Source: Rhizoclosmatium globosum (lineage: Eukaryota; Chytridiomycota; Chytridiomycetes; Chytridiales; Chytriomycetaceae). Taken from it: 64,000 bases of DNA. The stretch is taken from NCBI GenBank assembly GCA_002104985.1, contig MCGO01000080.1:62001-126000 (forward strand), written 5' to 3'. The notes under the pieces were generated by a model that saw only the letters and a list, made by a program, of their open reading frames with translations, had not been told where the DNA came from and did no database searches. How positions within the stretch are numbered: the stretch's first letter is position 1; each line of letters begins with the position of its first letter. Shown here piece after piece: positions 1-10,172 of the stretch. Both the position numbers and the translations under genes were made by a program.

Positions 1-78
1 TTCAAATGGTGGTGGATTGGTACTTGGGGAAGGCTGAGGAGGCGAAATGGTGGGCGGCGGTGGTGATGCAGTAGTCAT
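1..78 (-). CDS. Partial proline-rich protein, N-terminus only
   Basis: An ATG at 78..76 on the minus strand opens a frame that stays open to the window edge, giving 26 residues rich in Pro and Ser (starts MTTASPPPPTISPP). The rest lies outside the window. The next two genes on the same strand also begin with a Thr/Ser/Pro-rich leader, so this may be a third member of that tandem family, but the membrane-spanning part that would prove it is not present here. No function can be assigned. Confidence 0.45.
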   Translation of the reverse strand, partial: MTTASPPPPTISPPQPSPSTNPPPFE

Positions 79-144
79 GGTTTCGATCAATTTCTCATCC
101 AAGAAAATAATAGTTGTTATACGTGAATTTATGCATCAAATCAA

Positions 145-925
145 TTAAACTGGTGAGTAGGTCGGCAGGTCTTCGATAGCTTCAGTTCGTCTGCCAGTTT
201 CTGCAATCACCGTCTTCTCAAATATCAGCAACACAACATCAATTCTTGTCTGCTGTCTCTCTGGTCGAATCTTTTGCACTTCATACACTAAACTATTTCC
301 AAGAAGTGCATCTTCTTCCGTCCACTTCTTTGCAAAGTTCTCCACAATTGAAACATACTATCGTATCATAAATCAGTAGATTAAAAGAATGTTGGATTGT
401 ACATACCTGAGCATTCATTGGAACCAACATACTGTATATAATCGGAATCAATATCAACGCGAAAATCAGCTGTGACTTGATGACCAAGAACACAACCACA
501 GCAGTCACAACACAAACTCCAAACAACACCGACCCGATGATCTTAAACCGTGCCAAATACTTCATACTGTTTAAGCTGGCTTTCGTGTTTAGGTGAAGGT
601 TCAATTCTGTCATACGGTGGAGGTAGGTGTTATATTCGACTTTGCCTGCAAGGAGATCTGGGCGGTGCGTGTCAAAGAAGGTTGGTTCCTTGTCGAAATT
701 TATGCTAACTCCGCAAAGTAGGACAGTGCCAACTGGTACCGGGCCGTCGTAGGTTGGAGGGGCTTCGGGAGACAGTGTGTCAATAGGTGGTGGCAGATCA
801 TTGTCAATGGAAACCGTAGTTTGTGACTGCTGAGCTTCAGTTTGATTTACAGTTTCGATTATCGGAGGATCAGATGAGGAGAGAGGCTGCTGCATTCGAG
901 AGGTATCGGTGGTTGTTGTTGCCAT
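145..925 (-). CDS. Two-TM protein with PPxY-type motif, tandem copy A
   Basis: Two exons, 925..407 and 357..145, separated by a 49-nt GT-AG intron (406..358) in phase 0, encode about 244 residues. The N-terminal 60 residues are Ser/Thr/Pro-rich and contain PPTY, a PPxY-type motif of the kind bound by WW domains. Two hydrophobic segments follow (about residues 127-147 and 150-170), then a charged amphipathic tail ending in LPTYSPV. There is no signal peptide. The paralogue at 1269..2017 shares the blocks around KEPTFFDT, AGKVEY and LHRMTELN, which shows real coding constraint. I do not recognise the family. A membrane adaptor recruiting a WW-domain ubiquitin ligase is only a guess from the PY-like motifs. 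Confidence 0.7.
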
Positions 926-1268
926 TTGGATTTCGAAATCGGATGAGGGTTTGTACCCGTGCCAAGAAAGTTTGATTTCAAACTGGACCTTTTTGCGGTT
1001 ATTTTCGATTTATGTTTATTTCATTGTTTCTGATTTGGCAGGAAAAGTGTTGGGAAAATGCCCATAATGACGTACGATAAGAGATTACAAACCAAGGACA
1101 GCTACAGCCAATATTTTATGTAAAGTACAAAAAAACACTCAATTAGCTGGGTATTTAGATGCACGAAGAACCATAGTTCTCCCTTTATTTCTTATTTAAC
1201 AGTATGACATTCATGCTGAATTATGCAGCATCACTGAAACAAAGCAATTACGATGGTCTATAGCTTGG
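926..1268. other. Intergenic, promoter of copy A and 3' end of copy B
   Basis: About 340 nt between the two tandem membrane-protein genes. I see no further open frame or RNA gene here. It must hold the promoter of the downstream copy and the 3' untranslated region of the upstream copy. Confidence 0.5.
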
Positions 1269-2017
1269 TTAGTCTTCTTCTTCAGTGCGTCTTATTGGTT
1301 CAGCCAACGTAGTCTTTTCAAAGATCAGCAATACAACGTTAATTCTTGTCTGCTGATTTGACGGTTGCTTCTTTTGAACTTGACAAATACACCAAAGACC
1401 TTCCAAGATGTGAATCTTGCTCGGCCCACTTCTTCGCAAAGGTTTCAACTATTGAAACGTACTGGATCATGTGTTGTCGCACTTATTTATCAGCACACAT
1501 CAATATGAAACAAACATACCTTTGCATTCATTGGGACTAACGAGACATAATCAATTGGAACAATTAACAGCGCGAAAGTCAACTGTGATTTAAGGACAAA
1601 GAACAGAATCACGGCCTTTGCAGTAAAAACCACAAACAACGCCAACCCAAGCACTCGAAGCCGTACCAAATACTTGATACTGTTTAAACTGGCTTTCGTG
1701 TTCAGGTGAGCGTTCAATTCCGTCATACGGTGGAGGTAAATGTTATATTCGACTTTGCCTGCAAGTCGATCTGGGCAATTTGTATCAAAGAAGGTTGGTT
1801 CCTTGTCAAAATTCATGGGTACTGCCCAAACAAAGACAGTTCCGGCTGGTACTGGCCCGTAGTAAGTTGGAGAAGCTTCGGGGGCAAATGCAGCTGTATC
1901 ATTGTCAAAGGCAACCTCTTGACGAGGTTTGGCTTGTCCTAAGACTTTGGCAGGTGGAGGGTAAGATACGGTCGAAGACTGCTGTGAGTGAGTGGCGTTG
2001 TGGACAGTTGCCACCAT
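1269..2017 (-). CDS. Two-TM protein, tandem copy B, frame break near its end
   Basis: Paralogue of the gene at 145..925, with the same intron position (1519..1462, 58 nt, phase 0) and the same order of parts: Ser/Thr/Pro leader, core with KEPTFFDT and LHRMTELN, two hydrophobic segments, charged tail. The PPTY of copy A is SPTY here, so the PY-type motif is changed. In exon 2 the frame matching copy A ends at 1339, but a one-base shift near 1390 restores similarity to the copy A tail (QQTRI, NVVLLIFEKT) up to a stop at 1269. Either a real frameshift shortens this protein or one base is miscalled. The span given assumes the homologous tail. Confidence 0.6.
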
Positions 2018-2224
2018 TTTAATTGATCACTTAACTTTGCAAGCGGTCAAAGTGAAACTTTTGATTGGGGTGATTGAACAAACCCTCAAGAGTGATATAC
2101 TTTTTTTTGAATGATAGAATACCCCATAAAATATTAAGCTTACCCTTGCTTTATTAGCTGTTTATTGTTAATTGATTTTATTTGTGTGTGTCTATTTCGG
2201 GTAACAAAAAACGGACAGAATCCG

Positions 2225-3877
2225 ATGGAGTACCGACCAGTAACGTCGTCCAAGATGCGGCGGCCAACTTCAAGCAGCCAATTCAGCACAGCCTCGACCA
2301 ATTCGTACGCATCAAACACGGGTGGATCCTATGGCCAGGCGTACTCCAACTACACCTTCTCTCCAACCAGACGATCGTCCTCCTCCAATCAAGCGAATCC
2401 AGCGAATCCAGCGAATCCAGCCAATCAAACAACACCAATCGACGATGATTCGTGTGTGTTAATGGCGGGCATCCTCGGAGCGCCACGGCGAAAGCAGGCC
2501 TTCCTCAACCAAGTCACCCAACAATCGAATCCAAATGTGTCGCTGAACCGAAAGCTGCTCGTTCTCGCTGTGCCAACAAACACCGACGACATCACCGATC
2601 TCTACGACCGCTTCTTTCTGCACTCGCTGCCCTATGCACAGCAACGATCGCAATTCAACCATCAAAACGATCTAGACGACGACTCCGAGGAAGAACTGCC
2701 TCGGGGCTTTGCGAATGGACTGGTGCCGGATATCATGGATCAGAGGGTGTGCTTGGCTTTCGGCCAGATCACAAAGGTGGGCCAACTTGCTACTTTTTAG
2801 TAGGGAATGCATCTCTGAAACACTCTCTGCAAATAGGCGGCTGTCGAAAAGAGCCCACTCCTTATAATCACAGAACCTGGAATCCGTGTCGAGCATCCAC
2901 AGTTTATTTACATGAACACTGTCGACCATTTCATTTCGGAAGTAGAGCTTGGTTTGCCTGGAACTTTTGCATTCCGTCAAGGCAAAGTCGAGCACAGATT
3001 CTCTGCTGCTTCTTCGCTTGAGTACCAACGCTGGGAGACTGCTTTTATTCGTGCACTCGATATCGTTGTCAAGAACAAGCAGAATGTGGCGGTATTCAAG
3101 CGCAGAATCTCTGATGTCCCAAACAACTTTTCGTCTACTTGGAGCGACACGAATGAATCAAGAAACTCGTACGGTTCTTTCCAATCCACTCCGACAACGT
3201 ATTCTGCAAACAACAATTTCACTCGAAACTCGTCATCATCCATAAACACCACACCATCCAGCTACAATTCAACCTCATCTCCAGGCTCCGCCATCCGCGA
3301 AGTTTCCCGCAAGAGCCTCGACAATTTCAAGAACAAAGTCATGGGTCTCAAAGCCTTTGGAATGTTCAAACAACAGCAACAACAGCACCAGCAACAATCC
3401 GATTCCACTTTACAATCAACCTCCATCCAATCATACACTTCCTCCTACCCAACCCCAACCGCCTCTCCACTCCCAAAAACTCAATACACATCATCATCAC
3501 CATACACATCCACGTACGAACCCCCAAAAACATACTCCTTCTCCTCCCCTCCAACTCCACTCACATCCCAACCACCCTCCACCTACCAACAATCCCGCAC
3601 CATCCCAACATCCCCTCAAAAAGACCTCCCCACAACACCCCACTCAGAAACCTCATTCTCAGAAGAAGTCCTCTCTTCCCTCTTGTATGACCACTCGAAC
3701 GGTTCACTGTCGCGTGCGTTGGAGGAGTTTAAGGGTGGGAATGTTGTGAGGAGCTCGGTTCCTTCTGGACCTCCGTTGACGACGGTTTCGCCGACGTATG
3801 CGGGTGTGAAGGGGGCTTATAAGCTTGGGTACAGTGAGTATGTTGCGTTTCCGAGTTCAGGGCAGGAGAGTGAGTGA
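2225..3877 (+). CDS. PH-like domain protein with low-complexity Ser/Thr/Pro/Gln tail
   Basis: Two exons, 2225..2776 and 2837..3877, with a 60-nt GT-AG intron in phase 0, give about 530 residues. The first ATG in frame (2225) is used because the open frame extends upstream only through non-ATG codons. After a Ser-rich leader with an NPA triplet repeat, residues from about 75 read as a PH-like fold: strands around RKLLVLAVPT, CLAFGQITK and KSPLLIITEPG, then a closing helix with EYQRWETAFIRALD. The C-terminal half is Ser/Thr/Pro/Gln-rich. It ends in an ordered block (EFKGGNVVRSSVP to SGQESE) that is also present as a stray copy at 7763. Phosphoinositide or protein binding is the usual role of PH domains, and no specific ligand can be read from the sequence. 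Confidence 0.65.
2393..2419 (+). repeat. Three copies of a 9-bp coding repeat
   Basis: Three perfect tandem units of GCGAATCCA inside exon 1 of the PH-like gene encode an Asn-Pro-Ala triplet repeat in the disordered leader. Length variation here would stay in frame. Confidence 0.8.
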
Positions 3878-4170
3878 TGGTAAAAGGGGGATGGAGATGG
3901 GAGATTTGTGTCGTTGTTTCGTGCTTATTTATGTCTGTTGTATTTGTTTTTTATGTGCGCGTTATCAATACAGAATTGGGAGTGTGAACCAAGTAAGAAA
4001 CAAATGTTTATTCCAATTAAGAGAAAAGAAAGTCCAGGAACAGAAGATTCAGAAAGTAAAACGTGGAGTATGAAGTGACTCCCGATACAGAAGAAAATGA
4101 AAATGAGGGGAGGAAAGACCAGATGATGATTCAGAAAGAGGAACAAAGGATTCAGAAAGAAGAAAGGGGG
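3727..4170 (+). repeat. Source copy of a duplicated 3' block
   Basis: The last 50 codons of the PH-like gene and about 290 nt of its downstream sequence reappear at 7763..8150 in the same orientation at roughly 90 percent identity by eye, with a few small indels downstream of the stop codon. The part after the stop (3878-4215) contains no gene of its own. It is an A/G-rich 3' flank that meets the end of the convergent LRR gene. Confidence 0.85.
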
Positions 4171-4215
4171 TTATCAAATGGTAGAGAGAGAAAAGAAAAT
4201 AAAGGAAGGAGACTC

Positions 4216-7200
4216 TCAGTGCCAGAGACAAAGAGCCATACTCAAAACAACAGGGAACAGCAACGCGTGTCCCTGACTGACAACAACGTTGAGCTTTGTC
4301 AAAGAATGAGTGGTTGTTGGAACAGCTGTAATAATAGTTTGTGAAGTTACAAACGCAGTTGTTGGAACTATTGCTGAGCTTGTAGTCGTAGTGGGAGCAG
4401 CACCCGCGGAAGCGACAATTGTGCTGGTGACTAAAGTGCTAGCTGTGTTAGTACCAAGCGCAGCAGCGCTAGTGGAAACCTTGCTAGTAATAGACGTGGA
4501 AGCCACACTAGTGGTTACCACTGTGCTAGCAACAGCATTCGACACAGTACTGGCAGTAGTACCAACAGCCGTATTCACAACTCCAACCCCATTCACAACA
4601 ACAAACCCAACATCCCCATCCGCACGTTTCCCACCACCAGCACTCACGGGAAACACAATCGACGCAACAACTCGATGCTCCGTGTACACAGAAACAGTCA
4701 AACTCTTTCCATCCCCGCTCAACTGCATCGCGAACCATTCGCTTTTGTAGCTGTTGGCGAGGATGTAGCTGAACCCGACGCCGTTGGTGCCTTGGATGAA
4801 GTCTGTTGTGATTGAGATGGTGCATGAAGCGTCGTTGTATACACGGATGTCGGTTGCCGTTGGGAGATTTGTGAACTATAATTGTGGAGACTTGAGTTAC
4901 AAAAGGTGTAGGATGTGTGGGGGGAATAACCTTATACTGAGAACTCAGAATCAAAACCACCACAGCGTTTGACGCGTTCGCGAACGGCGCGCCTTCGAAT
5001 GAGACGGGCGGGTCTCCTGAACTGATTGGTTCTGTGATTTGGAAGAGAGAGGAGCTGACTTGGTTTGCGTTCAAACGGTTCAGGGAACCTGGGACGAGTT
5101 TGTTCAACGTTGCGATGATTCCTGTTGCGTCGCCGTTGTATTTCTTCATGGGGGTTCCGGATGGAATTGGGCCGGCGGCAATTGCAGACAGTTGAGCGGA
5201 AGGCGTGTTTACTGAACAGGAGGACGTAGTTGGAACTAGAGTGGACAGCGTAAAAGATTTTGTCACAGCAAGAGTTTCAGATGAAAGTGAAGAAGTTGGG
5301 ATTGTTGGGATTGTTGACACTTGAGTAGCAGAAAGCACAAGACTTTGTGATGAGACAGGTCTTGTTGCGGACGCGGCAGGAGACATTGTAGACGCTTCAC
5401 CCGTTGTCAATGAAGGGGATTGAAATGTCGATGCCAAGGTTGCTGTTGAAATACTTGTCTGAAGTAGAACTGTTGATGATGCAGCATCAGAAGTGGCCGT
5501 TGAAATTGCTGTGGAAAACGTGGAAACAACAGCAGTCGTTGCTGTGGGACATGCAGGGTTAAGACTCAGTCCAAGAGCCTGCGCATTGTCGAAGCAATTG
5601 GAATCAAGATTGGCCAGTTGGAGTTTAGAAAGATTGTTGGGAATAGTTCCTGTCAAAAGGTTCCCAACAAGTTTCCTATTTGTTAAGTGTAAGGAGATAT
5701 AAAGCCAAAGAATTATTGTTACGCAGAATCGAGCTGAAACATAAACGTAGGAACTGAGCCCGTGAGCTTGTTGTTTGAGAAGTCTACTGTTTTTAGATCT
5801 GGTTTTGGGATGAGGTCAGGAATAGGCCCAATCAGGTTTGCGTTGATAGCCGTGCTGTTGTGAGTTAAAAAGCTGAAAAAGCAATACTTTAATCCTTACA
5901 TTGATTGTATGTTGGTGGTCCCTGGGACTGAGACAACTGATCTAAACATTTGGAAGTCAGAAATCTTGTGCATTGACTAAACTTTAACACAAACATTGTA
6001 GCACCAGCTTCCGAAGAATGGTATTCGGTACAATCCGCAATTTTGGTTTTCGGGAAAGTGCTCGCCCAGGCATTGTGGAGCACCACGCAATTAGGGTCAT
6101 CGGGACAATCTGGGTTCAATGAAATCCCAAATGCATCAGCATTACTAAAACAGTTGTTCTGAAAATATTCCGGATTTTGGGTATCAGCTGGAATCGTTCC
6201 CGTAAGAAGATTATTCTCAAAATGACTGTGGCATTTTAGCTTCCTAAACTGATCAAGCAATTAACTTCTTACGAATATGGTCTCTTAGTGTACAAAGCAA
6301 AAATAGAGTCTGGAACTGGACCACTGAGTTGATTATAGGAAACATCAATGTAAGTCAAAACGCTCAAGCCAGTTATATCAAGAAGGGGTCCAGTCAGTCC
6401 AGCAGATTTTCCAAGTCTAAATAATGAAGACGGTCAGCTAAAACTAAAAAGAAAACGACTGCATACAGTGCACGAATTGGTCCCGTACCATCAGCCTGAG
6501 CAGCAACCGTACTATTAATCAGATGGTTAGATTAAAATTTCACTAATACCATATCTTACACTGCTGAGTTTGTGGATTGCAAGCATAGGGGCGCATAAAT
6601 GGACGGAAACAAAGTGGGCCATTCTTTGTTTAGCACAACACAGTCATTATTGATTACAGGACAGTTAGGATTGGTTGTCAAGGTGAAATCAGCTGCATTA
6701 GAGAAGCAGTTATTATCAAGGAATTTAGTTTTGTCCTTGGTTGCCCCGGCTGGGATTTCTCCCGAAAAGAAGTTGTTTCTCAGGTCACTATAGATTATGC
6801 ATTAATTTAAATGTGTGCATATTTTCAACCCACCAAAACTGAAGACTGAAGCAAAACGTAAAGAGGTCAGGAGTCAATTTCTCTGAAATTGTGTTTGATC
6901 GCAGGTCCAACCACGTCAAGCTCTTAAGATCACGTAACGAATCAATGGAGCCGGTAATTTGATTGTTGTAAAGGTCAATCAATGTAAGGGACTGGAATTG
7001 ATCACTTGTATGTTTAAGGATGTCGCCAGTGAGATCGTAGCCATTCACTTGGCTATTGGACAGAAAGTGCGTTAGTGTCTGCCTAAAACAAATCATTGAA
7101 AAGCAACGTACATCAAAGTGAACTCCTTGCCGTTCGTCGTGTTTGTGTTCCTTTGTTCGGTTTTAGAGGCAAGCCCAAAAGAATAGAAGATACTTACAGA

Positions 7201-7355
7201 AGCTTTGATGGGGCGTTGATGTGGTTGTCAAGACAGCCTGGGTAAGTTGTTGACGGAACGAGTGAAGGCCATTGTGCATGGAGTGCTTCGCATTCGGTCT
7301 CAGCGTTGACGAATGTAACGATCGCTGCAGCAAGGATGGAAGTTAAGCTGTACAT
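4216..7355 (-). CDS. Large modular LRR cell-surface protein, probably GPI-anchored
   Basis: The gene has about eleven exons with short introns, for example 7197..7151 and 4930..4876. It starts at ATG 7355 with a signal peptide (MYSLTSILAAAIVTFVNA). Three successive modules follow. Each begins with a Cys block (CEALHAQWPSLVPS, CVVLNKEWPTLFPS, CVVLHNAWASTFPK), continues through leucine-rich repeats such as LTWLDLRSNTISE, and closes with a NCF(S/D)NA...LNPxCP cap. A long Ser/Thr/Val-rich stalk, a compact domain around SCTISITTDFIQGTNG, a second Thr/Ser stalk and a hydrophobic C-terminus (LLFPVVLSMALCLWH) complete it. The ends indicate secretion and GPI anchoring. Surface adhesion or ligand sensing is inferred from the LRR architecture. 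Exon joins in 5.7-6.5 kb are approximate, but all join in frame, so I treat it as one gene. Confidence 0.7.
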
Positions 7356-7762
7356 GGAACAAATGTGTAGAAGAGGGGAGTGGCTCTCTTATGTATCCGT
7401 TTGGCCGCCGGGATTAAATTTGGCCAAGGAGATATACAGCTCCGTATTAGAAATCACAATTTGCCAATAAGTTTCATTGTATCATACCACTTTTCGAGCA
7501 TTTGAAAGTAGAGGCTAGTGAATATAGTTCATCGACGACATTATGAGGTCTGAAAACCCGAAGCTATAAGTGTTTTGAAGAGATGTTTTGCGGTAACTGA
7601 AGCTTTTTTAATCTTTAAATGCCATTCACATCTTTCACAAGGAATTCCTTTTGTTTGGTAACCCCTTTAATTTCTTCCACTAACAAAGTTGACAGATGTA
7701 CCTTACTTATTGAAAATAGAAATGAAAGGATTATACTGGTCCATTGCCTCACTATCAAAAAA
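7356..7762. other. Intergenic, upstream region of the LRR gene
   Basis: About 400 nt of AT-rich sequence upstream of the LRR start codon. I see no gene. It ends abruptly where the duplicated PH-gene tail begins. Confidence 0.5.
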
Positions 7763-8150
7763 GAGTTTAAGGGTGGGAATGTTGTGAGGAGCTCGGTTCC
7801 GGGTGGACCTCCGTTGACGACGGTGTCACCGACGTATGCGGGTATGAAGGGGGCTTATAAGCTTGGGTATAGTGAGTATGCTGCGTTTCCGAGTTCAGGG
7901 CAGGAGAGTGAGTGATGCGAAAGGGGGGATGGAGATGGGAGAGTTGTGTCGTTGTTTGGTGCTTATTTATGTCTGTTGTATTTGTTTTTTGTGCGCGTTA
8001 TCTATACAGAATTGGAAGGGTGAACCAAGGAGAAATGAAAGTTCAAGAACAAAAGATTCAGGTGGAGTATGAATCCCGATACCGAAGAAAATGAAAATGA
8101 GGGGACGAAAGATTCAGAAGTAGAACAAACGATTTAGAAAGAAAATTCAG
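7763..8150 (+). pseudogene. Orphan copy of the PH-like gene's 3' end
   Basis: The block starts at GAGTTTAAGGG and runs through a complete reading frame for the last 50 codons of the gene at 2225..3877 (EFKGGNVVRSSVPG to SGQESE and a stop at 7915), then through the downstream flank. There is no PH domain, promoter or start codon attached in frame. Differences from the source copy are mainly substitutions that keep the reading frame (for example PSGPP to PGGPP), with indels only after the stop. This suggests either a young duplication or selection on the tail. Best described as a gene fragment. Confidence 0.75.
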
Positions 8151-8211
8151 AAGTACTATAGGACATAACATCTGATTACGGTTTTAACCGATTATGTAAT
8201 TGAGTGACGGC

Positions 8212-8295
8212 ATCATACTGCACTTCCAACTGTCGCACTGCGCACTTAAACTTTCGCACTGGACACTCTTATTTTCGCACTGTATGCACATTAAT
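8212..8295 (+). repeat. Imperfect 21-bp tandem repeat upstream of the aspartic protease
   Basis: TCGCACTG occurs at 8233, 8254 and 8275, exactly 21 nt apart, each followed at similar spacing by a CACTT/CACATT-like stretch. A weaker fourth unit precedes them at about 8212. The array ends some 55-65 nt before the protease start codon, where promoter elements would lie, and 21 bp is two helical turns. A regulatory role is inference. Confidence 0.6.
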
Positions 8296-8348
8296 TGATT
8301 GGTTGGACTTTACTCATGCTTCCAGAAAAATTGGCGGCAACCACAACC

Positions 8349-10036
8349 ATGTTTGTCCAACTCATTGCCCTTGCAAGTGCCGCCGTGGCAGTCAATGCGC
8401 AAGCTATAACGTGAGTGTCTGATGCTTGATTGTAGTAGTCGGACGGCTCGGGTGAAGGCAGGCAAAGGTTTGAAGGTGCTTTGTCAGTGCCCTGGCATTC
8501 AACACATAAGATACCAAGGATATTGGTTACAGTATTATGTACATCGGCTGTCAGGAATGAAGACTGCAAAACGGGGTAATGAACATGGCAGAACGGGAAA
8601 CAGGAGTATGAGCAAGCCGCCATCACTTGATTGGCAATAACAATCACACTCAATCCCAAAACCAGTCTACCCCTCGAACAAGTGGCAACCAACTTTGGCG
8701 GCCCAGGATCGCACCACCGCATCTTTGAAACCCTTGCATCCCTCGGCGAAGAGTTCCAAGTCCTTGAAGAAGACGCAACAGGCGAACACATTGTGCGTGA
8801 CGCTGCGACTTCTGCCGTCATCAACTTGACAAACTTGCGAAATGGGCTCTCGGTATTACCAAATCTCTCTGCTACTCAGTCACTGACAACCTTGCACAGT
8901 ACCTCGTCAACATCAAAGTCGGGACTCCAGGCCAACCTTTCCTCATGACTCTTGACACGGGAAGTAACCAGCTCTGGGTCCCATCTGCCACGTGTGGAGC
9001 CACGGGGAACTGTGCAAACCTGAACTACTACGAGTCAAGCCGGTCGTCCAGTTACATCCCAACTTCCAACGCCATCGCTACGAATATCACGTATGGAAAA
9101 GGGTTCGTGAAGGGATACACTGCAACGGATGTTGTTACCATGGGCCCATACGTTGCACAGAACCACCCAATCTTGGTTGTGTCAAGTGAAGATGCGACGC
9201 TGTTGAAGCAGTTGAAGGGAACAAGTGACGGAGTCTTGGGACTCGCGTATTTGAACGGCGGGAACTTGAACTCTACGAACGCGGGTGTCAAGATTCCTAC
9301 GATTTTCAATTCTTTCTTTGCGCAGAAGCAGTTTACGGAGCCTGTGTTTTCGATTTACTTGGGACCGTTGAGTGCGCAGAGTACGTTCACGTTGGGTGGT
9401 GTTGACAGTTCAAGGGTGAATGCTTCTGCTGTGGTGTATTTCCCAGTGACGTCGCATCCAGTGCTTTCGTACTACTGGACACTTGAATCTGTGTCGCTTG
9501 GTACGGATTCCAAGACATTCAGTGCGCCTCCTCAAACTTCTGCGGTTTATGCTGTCATTGACTCTGGATCTTCGTTTCTTATCGTCGATTCCACTACATT
9601 CAAGTCCAATGTCTTACCAGCCCTCCAATCTTCAGGTGCACGAGTTGAGTTTGACGCACCTACAAATATTACGGTGGTTGAATGCGCAGACATTTCAAAG
9701 CTTCCTACATTCACGTTTGCGTTTGTTGATGAAAAGGGGACTACACAAAAGTATGGATTGCAAGGCAAGGACTACGTTATTCAAGTGACAGTTGAAGGAG
9801 CCACCGGCTGTGTCGTTGGATTCTCGCCAACTGCTACAATTCGCAAAGATGGCAGTGTTATGTGGATTTTGGGTGATGTGTTTTTGAGAAAGGTAGTGAG
9901 TGTGTTCGACTTTGGAAAGGGACGTGTTGGATTTGCAACTGTGGATGGAAGTACTGTGACAACTAAAAGCGGTGCAGTTGGTGGAGTTGTTACTGGGTTA
10001 GCTGTGTTGGCAGCCATGCTTGTCCTTGTGATTTAG
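8349..10036 (+). CDS. Pepsin-family aspartic protease, GPI-type (yapsin-like)
   Basis: Three exons, 8349..8410, 8666..8796 and 8880..10036, are joined by introns of 255 and 83 nt. The long first intron is needed because the frame just upstream of exon 2 carries a stop. The protein starts with a signal peptide (MFVQLIALASAAVAVNAQA), has a short propeptide, then the A1 peptidase core. The first catalytic Asp is in DTGSNQLW and the second in DSGSS. The typical CGATGNCANLNYY, GVLGLAY and WILGDVFLR blocks are present. It ends in a hydrophobic Val/Leu/Ala stretch without further charge, the pattern of a GPI signal. It should be a secreted, wall- or membrane-tethered endopeptidase acting at acid pH. 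All key residues are intact. Confidence 0.85.
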
Positions 10037-10172
10037 ATTGCCTCTTATTCTTAGTATACACATTTCATGAGGTTTAAAATACAATAGTATTATTCAGAGT
10101 ACATCTTTGTTGTAAGAGTGATTCCCTATTTTTTGTCCGAACACAGCTTTCAAGTTTCAAGTTTCAACATTG

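Noticed and set aside
4310..4750. Val/Thr-rich plus-strand frame in the LRR gene
   Set aside because: It mirrors the Thr/Ser/Val-rich stalk of the LRR protein on the minus strand, whose GPI-type end and upstream exons are convincing.
8233..8282. Regularly spaced 8-bp repeats as a possible CRISPR array
   Set aside because: The repeats are too short, the 21-bp period too small, and the genome is eukaryotic. A promoter repeat is the simpler reading.
8291..8824. 177-codon minus-strand frame across the start of the aspartic protease
   Set aside because: It overlaps the signal peptide, the first intron and the propeptide of a well-supported protease gene and has no domain of its own.
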